This document shows, in pieces, positions 14,894 through 20,193 of a stretch of 20,193 nucleotides of DNA (position 1 is its first letter; the number at the start of each line of letters is the position of its first letter). The position numbers and the translations under genes are program-made. Source of the DNA: Synergistaceae bacterium (GTDB taxonomy: Bacteria > Synergistota > Synergistia > Synergistales > Aminobacteriaceae); NCBI GenBank assembly GCA_022837505.1, contig JALHFZ010000038.1, forward strand, positions 3,243-23,435. Reading direction: 5' to 3'. The notes under the pieces were generated by a model. It was not told the DNA's origin and made no database searches. It worked only from the letters and a program-made list of their open reading frames with translations.

Positions 14894-16168
14894 CTATAGA
14901 TCACTGATCGCCTTGAGGCTTATTTTTTCATCATCCCGACCGTCATAATGCAGCTCAAGGGAGATTCTTCCGTTAATTCTGTATCCGATCCCCGCGGAAT
15001 GATCTCCGTCCTCGCTGATCCGCCACCATGCGTAGGGGGCGTTCACCCCTCCCTCGAACCAGAGGCGGTACCAGGTGACGCTGCCGGGGTAGGAGTGCTC
15101 CACTCCGGCCATAATATGCTCCCAGGGGCTCCACCGTACCCCCCAGCGGCTCTCAAGGGAAAAATCGTTGGCCGACAGGAGCCACTCGCCGTAAAGCTCC
15201 ATGGTCAGGCCGGAAAAGGGAACGAATTTGCGGCCCAGATGGAGCCCGATTTCGGGGAACTTCGTATCCGACCCGGCATAGGCGGCAACCCAGGCCCGGA
15301 TGGAATACCTGGGGCTTTCCACCTCGGCGTTCGCCGGGGCGATCTGTCCCGGCTGAAAATGTACCTCCACTGTTGCCCGGGTGTTTCCCACGGTGTTTGA
15401 ATCCAGCAGTTTTCCCTCGGCCAGGGCCTCGATCCTCTTCCTGTTGGCCCCCGCCCATTCAATGGGGAGACCCACCACGGGAGCAAGGGTGCGGAGCATG
15501 TTCTCCCGGAGGTCCGACCGGAGCATCACCGGAAGGGATGAGGAGTAGACCTTCGGCACGATGGCGAGGACCAGGGGGGGCCGGGGCGCAAAGGAGATCT
15601 GAAGAATCCTCCGTCCGTCCTGGAGTTTTACCAGAAGGCCCGGAGTCCACCCGGGAACCTGGGCGGCGGCGATGGAGGCGATGGCATCCCGGAGGGAAAG
15701 GTCGGCCCAGGTGAGGGCATCCAGCGGAAGGAGGGGAAGAAGCTCTGCGATTTTTTCCTCCAGTCCGGAGACATCCTCCTGAAACCATGAACTGACCGGA
15801 GGGGAAAGCTGGGGGGACGCGATCTCCACAACCCAGGGGATTTTCTCCCCCGGCTCGAGGCGGAGGAGCACATCCTGCCCGTCCCGGACTGCTTCGACTA
15901 CGGAGAACCCCGTGAAGACCCTCTCGGAGACCATAGAGAGGAGGGAGAGGGCCTTCTGTCCCCCAGCTTCCTCTCCTGAGGCTATCTCGGACCAGACGGT
16001 CTCCGCGCTTCGCTCCATCCGCTCCCGAAGCCAGGGGGGAACCCCCTCGACCTTCACCCCCGCCCGGGCGGAAGGGGGAAAAAGGAGGGCCGCGGCGAGG
16101 AGTATCCCCGCCGCAGCCCCTATGAAGGTTCTTTTTGCCCGGCGTCCCCGAAGAGGAGTTCCGTCCAC
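14894..16168 (-). CDS. Predicted exported envelope protein of unknown function, possibly with a beta-barrel-like C-terminal part
   Basis: I do not recognise this 424-residue protein. It starts with a clear Sec signal peptide: basic RRAKR near 9, a hydrophobic core of Ala and Leu (16-31), and PSARA|G as a probable signal peptidase I site at 36/37. No lipobox is seen. Residues 40-210 look mixed helix and strand. Residues 225-290 (APVVGLPIEWAGANRKRIEA region) could be a small helix-strand domain, perhaps POTRA-like, but this is weak. From about 305 on, alternating aromatic and polar residues (MELYGEWLLSAND, WYRLWFEGGV, ISLELHYDGR) suggest antiparallel strands, as in outer-membrane barrels. The last residue is Leu, not the usual Phe. 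The start is GTG, 12 bases after bamA, with GAGGG overlapping the bamA stop. It occupies the place where skp/ompH is often found. Confidence 0.6.
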   Translation of the reverse strand: MDGTPLRGRRAKRTFIGAAAGILLAAALLFPPSARAGVKVEGVPPWLRERMERSAETVWSEIASGEEAGGQKALSLLSMVSERVFTGFSVVEAVRDGQDVLLRLEPGEKIPWVVEIASPQLSPPVSSWFQEDVSGLEEKIAELLPLLPLDALTWADLSLRDAIASIAAAQVPGWTPGLLVKLQDGRRILQISFAPRPPLVLAIVPKVYSSSLPVMLRSDLRENMLRTLAPVVGLPIEWAGANRKRIEALAEGKLLDSNTVGNTRATVEVHFQPGQIAPANAEVESPRYSIRAWVAAYAGSDTKFPEIGLHLGRKFVPFSGLTMELYGEWLLSANDFSLESRWGVRWSPWEHIMAGVEHSYPGSVTWYRLWFEGGVNAPYAWWRISEDGDHSAGIGYRINGRISLELHYDGRDDEKISLKAISDL

Positions 16169-16180
16169 TCCCCTTACCCT

Positions 16181-17947
16181 CTAGAACATCTCTCCGAAGC
16201 CGAAGTGAGTGCGGGATTCCCTCTCGCCGGTGGCATGGTCGAGGCGGAAATTGCCGAGGGGGGTCTTCACCCGCACGCCGACGCCCCAGGAGTCATGGAG
16301 ATCGGAGAGGCTGAAGGAGCCGCCGTTGTTCTCCCAGGGGCTTTTCCAGGCGTTGCCGGCGTCATAGAAGACCACAAGGCCGAAGGCTTTTTCAATGGGG
16401 ATCCGGAGTTCCAGGTTCGCGAGAAACATCTCCGTTCCCTCATATTCTCCGCCGTCATACCCCCGGAGGGTGCTCGAGCCGCCGAGGGAGTAGAGCCCAG
16501 ACGGAGGTATATAATCGCCGGAAGAAAAACCTACCCGCATCCGGGCGGCAAAGATGGCCGGGTTGTCCTCGTCGCCGAGGCGGCTGTCGAAGAAGTCCCC
16601 CAGTCCTTTCAAGGGGAGGTAGTAGCGAGCCTGAAGCCAGTATTTCGTGTAGCTGAATTCACCCCCGAGGGCCTCCATGGCATGCTCCACGTTGAGGTCG
16701 ATGATGTCTCCCTTGGAGTAGCTCAGATACGGGTCAGTGTTGTTCCGGGTTACCGTGCCGAGAAGAGCAAATACCTGTCCATCCCCTGATTTCAGGTAAT
16801 CCGCAGCTTTCTGATCTGTTATCTCCCGGTAGTTGTACGTGTCGACTTCCTTCCAATCGAGGGTCAGGAACCAACTGTACTTTTCGTCCCGGCCGAACTT
16901 TTTCCCCGCGCCGATATAAATGTTTTTCACGTCATCATCGTATCGAAGTTGTTTTACTCCCTTGCGGTAGTAGTAGCGGTCCTCCCACTTCCGCTTGGAG
17001 AAACCTATTTTCCAGGCGTAGTACTTTGAGTCCATGTAGGGTTCCGTGTAGGAGATCCAGTACTGTTCGTTGTCCCCCGTCTCGAAACCCACTTCGCCGA
17101 TCCGTCCCAGGCCCTGCCAGTTCGTGTCGGTATAGGTGAGTCCCCCCGACCAGCCGCTCTCCGTGCCGTGGCTGACCGACAGGCCCACTTTCCCCGTCTT
17201 CTGCTCGGAGACGGTGAGGATGATGTCCGTCTGCTCGGGGTCCTCCTCGGAGGGTTCGAAGCCCACGTTCACGTCCTCAAAAAAGCCCTTGTTCTGAAGC
17301 TTGTTGATGGAATGGCGAAGGATGGTGGCGTTGAAGGGGTCGCCCTTCTTCAGCTTGATCTCCCGCTCGATGACGTAGGTCTTCGTCCGCTTGTTCCCCT
17401 GGATGATGATGTTGCCCACTTTGGGTTCGACGATCTTCACTTCGACCTTTCCGTCGGCGACCTGGACGTCGGCGATCTTGACCATGACATAGCCGTCCTT
17501 CTGGTATTTCTCCTGAATCCGGTCGAGATCATGGCGGAAGAAGACCCGGTTGAAGACGTTTCCCGGAACGGTGAAGACGACCTTGAGCAGATCTTCATCG
17601 GTATAGATGTTGTTTCCTGAAAAGGTGATGGACTCCACTACGGGGTTCTCCGTCACCATGTAGGTGATCGCCGCTCCGCCGGCGACACTGGAGAGATTGA
17701 TGTCGACGAAGGAGAAGAAGCCCAGGTTGTAGATGGCCTCCACATCGCTTTGAAGCTGTTCCCGGTTCAGCGGTTCCCCGACTTTTGTCCGGACCACTGC
17801 CAGAATATGATCCGCCACCACATGTTCATTCCCCTCGACGCTCACAGCCGATACCAGGGGGTCGGCGGCGAAGACCGGTGAAACGAGCAGAAGGCAGAAA
17901 AAAATTGCCATAACGCCCCATCCTGCTTTTTTGTACATTTCTTTCAC
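16181..17947 (-). CDS. bamA: Outer-membrane protein assembly factor BamA, short form with three POTRA domains
   Basis: BamA (Omp85 family) inserts beta-barrel proteins into the outer membrane. The protein has 588 residues against about 800 in E. coli. A signal peptide (FFCLLLVSPVFA|AD) is followed by three POTRA repeats: about 31-101 (VSAVSVEGNEHV), 102-175 (VVESITFSGNNIY) and 176-250 (KVGNIIIQGNKRT). A barrel follows, with SLGGSSTLRGYDGGEYEG near 487 (the conserved RGY loop motif), TPLGNFRLDHATGE near 562 and a terminal Phe (FGFGEMF). The frame is open to 18265, but that overlaps the upstream gene and has no signal peptide at its start. I chose GTG at 17947 because GGAG ends 9 bases upstream; the ATG at 17938 is the alternative. 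Confidence 0.94.
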   Translation of the reverse strand: MKEMYKKAGWGVMAIFFCLLLVSPVFAADPLVSAVSVEGNEHVVADHILAVVRTKVGEPLNREQLQSDVEAIYNLGFFSFVDINLSSVAGGAAITYMVTENPVVESITFSGNNIYTDEDLLKVVFTVPGNVFNRVFFRHDLDRIQEKYQKDGYVMVKIADVQVADGKVEVKIVEPKVGNIIIQGNKRTKTYVIEREIKLKKGDPFNATILRHSINKLQNKGFFEDVNVGFEPSEEDPEQTDIILTVSEQKTGKVGLSVSHGTESGWSGGLTYTDTNWQGLGRIGEVGFETGDNEQYWISYTEPYMDSKYYAWKIGFSKRKWEDRYYYRKGVKQLRYDDDVKNIYIGAGKKFGRDEKYSWFLTLDWKEVDTYNYREITDQKAADYLKSGDGQVFALLGTVTRNNTDPYLSYSKGDIIDLNVEHAMEALGGEFSYTKYWLQARYYLPLKGLGDFFDSRLGDEDNPAIFAARMRVGFSSGDYIPPSGLYSLGGSSTLRGYDGGEYEGTEMFLANLELRIPIEKAFGLVVFYDAGNAWKSPWENNGGSFSLSDLHDSWGVGVRVKTPLGNFRLDHATGERESRTHFGFGEMF

Positions 17948-17956
17948 ACACGCTCT

Positions 17957-17964
17957 CTCCTTCC
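17957..17964 (-). promoter_or_regulatory. Ribosome binding site that sets the bamA start
   Basis: The minus strand reads GGAAGGAG here. Nine bases separate the GGAG from the GTG at 17947, and 18 separate it from the ATG at 17938. This favours the GTG start and rules out the much longer open frame to 18265. Confidence 0.6.
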
Positions 17965-17985
17965 GGAAAATCCGAAATGGTTTTC

Positions 17986-18564
17986 TTACTTGTCGAACCG
18001 TATGGGAGACTCGCTCTCCCGAAGGGCATTCTGCCCTATCTGCACGAGGGCGAGTATTGAATCCATGTCTCCGTCCCGGCTTGTCCGCTCCTTCGCTGCA
18101 GGGACACTCTTTTTTCCGGCCCCCCGCACCCCGTCCTTTCCAGCCCCCTCTCCGGGCTGAAGGGAGGAAAGGGAAGAAACTTCCTCGGAAAGATATGCAA
18201 GGTTGGCCTCGCTCAGGTTCTTTCTCAGGGCGGCCAGCAGAGCTTTCTCGTCGGAGGTCACCCATTCAAGGCCGGGCTCAGCCTCCCTCTGGGAAAGGTA
18301 AGCGGTCTGTACGGCCACGGGGGCCGCCACGCTGAGAAGGAGCACCAGGCTCAGGGTGGAAATGCACAGGACCCGCACCGCTTTGCCCGAAGAAGGAGCC
18401 GTCTCTCCGTCTCTTTCCGCCCGGACCCAGAGTTCGGACCGGGCTTCTTCAAGCTCCGCCTTCGCGCATTCCATATCGAGAAGGGCATTTTTCCATGAAC
18501 GGGCCGCACACGCCCGGGAACACCGGTCAAGCCAGCGGGAAATACGGGCTATCTTTTTCTCCAT
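17986..18564 (-). CDS. Unrecognised single-pass membrane protein beside the sigma factor
   Basis: This 192-residue protein matches no family I know. It has a charged N-terminal part (1-60) likely helical and perhaps coiled coil (MECAKAELEEARSEL), with Cys15, Cys19 and Cys33. One strong membrane segment falls at about 63-89 (STLSLVLLLSVAAPVAV). The C-terminal region of about 100 residues is polar, with a low-complexity Gly/Lys/Ser stretch (135-165). The positive N-terminus suggests N-in, C-out topology. It starts at ATG with GGAGG 8 bases upstream, follows the sigma gene after 55 bases and precedes bamA by 38. The size and topology would fit a membrane anti-sigma factor, but no known anti-sigma motif is seen; that is a guess from context. 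Confidence 0.65.
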   Translation of the reverse strand: MEKKIARISRWLDRCSRACAARSWKNALLDMECAKAELEEARSELWVRAERDGETAPSSGKAVRVLCISTLSLVLLLSVAAPVAVQTAYLSQREAEPGLEWVTSDEKALLAALRKNLSEANLAYLSEEVSSLSSLQPGEGAGKDGVRGAGKKSVPAAKERTSRDGDMDSILALVQIGQNALRESESPIRFDK

Positions 18565-18619
18565 TGCAAAGTCCTCCAGGAAGGTACAGGGTTTTATTCC
18601 GCATACCCCTTATCCCCCT

Positions 18620-19309
18620 TCAGCCCCCGTTTGTGGCATCCGCAGATACGCCCAGCCATTTTCTGAGCCTGGCGATTCCGTTCCGCTTGAGCCGGTAGAC
18701 GTGGCTGATGTCGATGCCCCTTTCCCGAGCGACATCCTTCGCGTTTTTGCCCTCCACGAGCAGGGCCTGCACGATCTCTCCCTCCCGGGCGGGGAGACGC
18801 TTCATCTCCTCCGTGACGGTCAGAAGGGTTTCAAAGCCGTCTGCTGTGAAGGAATCCCTGCACTGAAGGGATTCATCTTCCATGGGAATGGGGGCCTTCT
18901 GTTCCGACCGCTGCAGAAAATTGAGCATCTGCCCCTTGATGCGGTAAAAACCGTAGGTTGTGAACTTCAGATGCCGTTCAGGCTCAAAATTATCCACCGC
19001 CCGGATGAGGGCGATCATCCCCTCCTGGATGAGATCCTGGTAGGATGACGGATGAACATGAAACTTCCGGGCAAGCCAGAAAACAAGAGGCCGGTAGGCG
19101 ATGATCAGGGCATCCCGCGCCCCGTCGTCTTTCTCTTCTGAGACTTTTCTCCAGAGTTCCTCCTCTTCGCCTGAGGCGAAGAAGGTCCTGTCGCTCCGGT
19201 CGGAGGACCGGGACTCTCCCCCTTCCCGGAGGGCACAGGAGGTTTGAGTCTCTTCACCGGAAGGGGTGTTCTTCCCATCTTCCGATGCCGCCCTTTCCTG
19301 CTCTTTCAC
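18620..19309 (-). CDS. Sigma-70 family RNA polymerase sigma factor (alternative, region 2 plus region 4)
   Basis: This 229-residue alternative sigma factor directs RNA polymerase to a special promoter set. After a polar, low-complexity N-terminus (1-45), region 2 spans about 62-135 with RPLVFWLARKF, YQDLIQEGMIALIRAVDNF and KFTTYGFYRIKGQML; region 4 spans about 165-220 with LPAREGEIVQALL and the helix-turn-helix DVARERGIDISHVYRLKRNGI. Only about 30 residues lie between them, so region 3 is essentially missing, as in SigH- or ECF-type factors. The region 2 sequence looks closer to the SigH or general sigma-70 type than to a typical ECF. The start is GTG in a GTGA overlap with the phosphatase gene, with GGGAG 9 bases upstream. 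Its targets are unknown; the downstream bamA suggests an envelope link. Confidence 0.9.
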   Translation of the reverse strand: MKEQERAASEDGKNTPSGEETQTSCALREGGESRSSDRSDRTFFASGEEEELWRKVSEEKDDGARDALIIAYRPLVFWLARKFHVHPSSYQDLIQEGMIALIRAVDNFEPERHLKFTTYGFYRIKGQMLNFLQRSEQKAPIPMEDESLQCRDSFTADGFETLLTVTEEMKRLPAREGEIVQALLVEGKNAKDVARERGIDISHVYRLKRNGIARLRKWLGVSADATNGG

Positions 19310-19998
19310 TTCAGGCCACTCCCTTTCAGAACTCCGACAATTTTACCAGCAAGTGGAAAGAAGATTTTTTTGATGTCTTCTTCAGGAAGAAAGGAATGAA
19401 GTTCATCGTTGAGAAAGGCGAGGGACGGTCCGCTTCTCCCCAGGTCCACCCCGGTCAGGGACCCGTTCGATATCTTCATGCGCCAGACGGAGGAGGGGGG
19501 AAGGCCGAGGAGGGCGACGAGGGCAGCCCGGATGATCCCTCCGTGGCTCACCACGACAATCAGACTGTCATCAAGGGAACGGATTTCCTCAAGGACGGCT
19601 GTCACCCTGGGAAGGACATCGGAAAAAAGCTCTCCTCCCGGAGGTATGGCGGTGAAGGGGTCCTCCCGCCACCGGCGGAACTCCTCGGGATTTTCGATTT
19701 CGATTTCACGAAGGGTCCTGCTCTCCCAGCTTCCGAAGCACATCTCGGAAAGACCCTCCCGAAGCTGAATATCGCATTCCCTCCGAAGAGCTGCAATAAT
19801 CCTGGCAGTTTCCTCAGCCCGTGCCATCGGGCTCGAAAAAATTCGAAAATTCTTCTCGCCGAGCAGACGCAGGGACAATTTGTATATCTGCAGGCGTCCC
19901 TCCTCGTTCAGAGGGATATCGTTTTTACCCTGGAAGCGAAACTGGCTGTTCCAATCAGTTTTTCCGTGGCGCACAAAGAGGATGCGTTTTTTAGACAT
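19306..19998 (-). CDS. Histidine phosphatase family protein (phosphoglycerate mutase-like)
   Basis: This 230-residue enzyme belongs to the histidine phosphatase superfamily, which forms a phospho-histidine intermediate. It has the LFVRHGKTDWN signature (7-17) with nucleophile His11, SSPMARAEETA near 55 with Arg60, LSEMCFGSWE (83-92) with Glu85, and VVVSHGGIIR near 148 with the second His152. The family includes cofactor-dependent phosphoglycerate mutases, alpha-ribazole phosphatase and broad sugar phosphatases; nothing here decides the substrate. The length is nearer to the general phosphatases than to the 250-residue GpmA type. The ATG has AGGAGGG about 7 bases ahead. It is the first protein gene after the tRNA and its hairpin, and it overlaps the sigma gene by 4 bases. 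Confidence 0.88.
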   Translation of the reverse strand: MSKKRILFVRHGKTDWNSQFRFQGKNDIPLNEEGRLQIYKLSLRLLGEKNFRIFSSPMARAEETARIIAALRRECDIQLREGLSEMCFGSWESRTLREIEIENPEEFRRWREDPFTAIPPGGELFSDVLPRVTAVLEEIRSLDDSLIVVVSHGGIIRAALVALLGLPPSSVWRMKISNGSLTGVDLGRSGPSLAFLNDELHSFLPEEDIKKIFFPLAGKIVGVLKGSGLK

Positions 19999-20050
19999 TT
20001 TTGGCCCTCCTGAATGTAAAGACTCTGGGTAGGGTATTTTCTATGAAGAA
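19999..20050 (-). other. Leader between the hairpin and the first protein gene
   Basis: These 52 bases hold the Shine-Dalgarno AGGAGGG for the phosphatase. If the hairpin terminates transcription, the promoter of the whole cluster should be here or overlapping the hairpin. I could not find a -35/-10 pair with normal spacing (TTCATA and TACATT are 23 bases apart), so no promoter is called. Confidence 0.4.
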
Positions 20051-20081
20051 GTCCGGAACACGGAAAAGCCGCGTTCCGGAC
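20051..20081 (-). terminator. Possible intrinsic terminator after the tRNA-Thr gene
   Basis: A perfect 9-base inverted repeat (GTCCGGAAC / GTTCCGGAC) with a 13-base loop lies 14 bases downstream of the tRNA 3' end. On the minus strand it is followed by TTCTTCATAG, which is only partly T-rich, so termination may be incomplete. On the plus strand TTTT follows, but no plus-strand gene is seen. It separates the tRNA from the 18-gene protein train. Confidence 0.55.
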
Positions 20082-20095
20082 TTTTGGAATTACAG

Positions 20096-20171
20096 TGGAG
20101 CCGGTGTCCAGACTTGAACTGGAGACCTGCGCATTACGAGTGCGCTGCTCTGCCAACTGAGCTACACCGGC
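20096..20171 (-). tRNA. tRNA-Thr (anticodon CGU)
   Basis: The minus strand folds as a full 76-base tRNA. It has a 7-base acceptor stem (GCCGGTG with CACCGGC), a D arm with GCTCAGTTGGCAGAGC, an anticodon stem GCGCA/TGCGC around loop CTCGTAA, a T arm TCCAG/CTGGA with loop TTCAAGT, a T discriminator and encoded CCA. The anticodon CGT in DNA reads ACG, for threonine. The D and anticodon arms closely resemble E. coli tRNA-Thr. It is the first gene upstream of the envelope gene train. Confidence 0.95.
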
Positions 20172-20193
20172 GCTTCGATAAAAAAGTGGCGGT

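Noticed and set aside
13935..14948. Plus-strand open frame of 337 codons
   Set aside because: It is opposite lpxD, which has a full catalytic motif set, and shows no independent evidence such as a ribosome site or domain.
17948..18265. N-terminal extension of the bamA frame
   Set aside because: It overlaps the upstream membrane-protein gene on the same strand, is low complexity, and would bury the signal peptide. A good ribosome site supports the start at 17947.
1..20193. CRISPR arrays, insertion sequences, prophage or integrase genes
   Set aside because: No regularly spaced repeats, transposase motifs or terminal inverted repeats were seen. The tRNA gene shows no adjacent integrase or duplicated 3' end inside the window.
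20172..20193. Possible end of another tRNA or gene upstream of tRNA-Thr
   Set aside because: Only 22 bases are visible, with a short A/T run and no tRNA 3' end structure, so nothing can be called.

Overview
The window looks like about 20 kb of chromosome from a Gram-negative (diderm), GC-rich anaerobe. The best guess is a member of the Synergistota. This rests on the gene order (a sigma factor, a small membrane protein, bamA, an unfamiliar exported protein, then lpxD-lpxC-fabZ-lpxA), on an LpxK fused to an LpxB-like domain, and on the use of LpxI. The phylum call is an inference from recognition and was not tested by a search. Every protein gene, and the one tRNA gene, lies on the minus strand. 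The window therefore reads right to left as one nearly gapless gene train.

Layout in the direction of transcription (right to left). A tRNA-Thr(CGU) gene with an encoded CCA end is followed at once by a hairpin that may be its terminator. Next come a histidine-phosphatase-family enzyme, a sigma-70-family factor with regions 2 and 4, and an unrecognised 192-residue single-pass membrane protein. bamA (outer-membrane protein insertion) follows, then a signal-peptide protein of unknown function in the place where skp/ompH often sits. The lipid A block is next: lpxD, lpxC, fabZ, lpxA, kdsC, one LptF/LptG-type permease, lpxI, lpxB, a second LpxB-like glycosyltransferase, msbA, and an LpxK-LpxB-like fusion. 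The Kdo block closes the window: kdsA, kdsD and waaA, the last cut by the left edge.

Together the genes encode the steps from UDP-GlcNAc to tetraacyl-disaccharide-1,4'-bisphosphate (LpxA, LpxC, LpxD, LpxI, LpxB, LpxK). They also make Kdo (KdsD, KdsA, KdsC) and attach it (WaaA), flip the product (MsbA), help move it outward (LptF/G) and insert outer-membrane proteins (BamA). Not seen here are kdsB (CMP-Kdo synthetase), late acyltransferases (LpxL/LpxM) and lptA/lptB/lptC/lptD. Most junctions are 1-to-40-base gaps or short overlaps, many of the 4-base ATGA/GTGA type, so translational coupling is likely. No gene-free stretch exceeds about 100 bases.

The parts most worth a second look are the three LpxB-superfamily modules in one gene train, the fusion that carries one of them, the two unrecognised envelope proteins flanking bamA, and the sigma factor at the head of the cluster.
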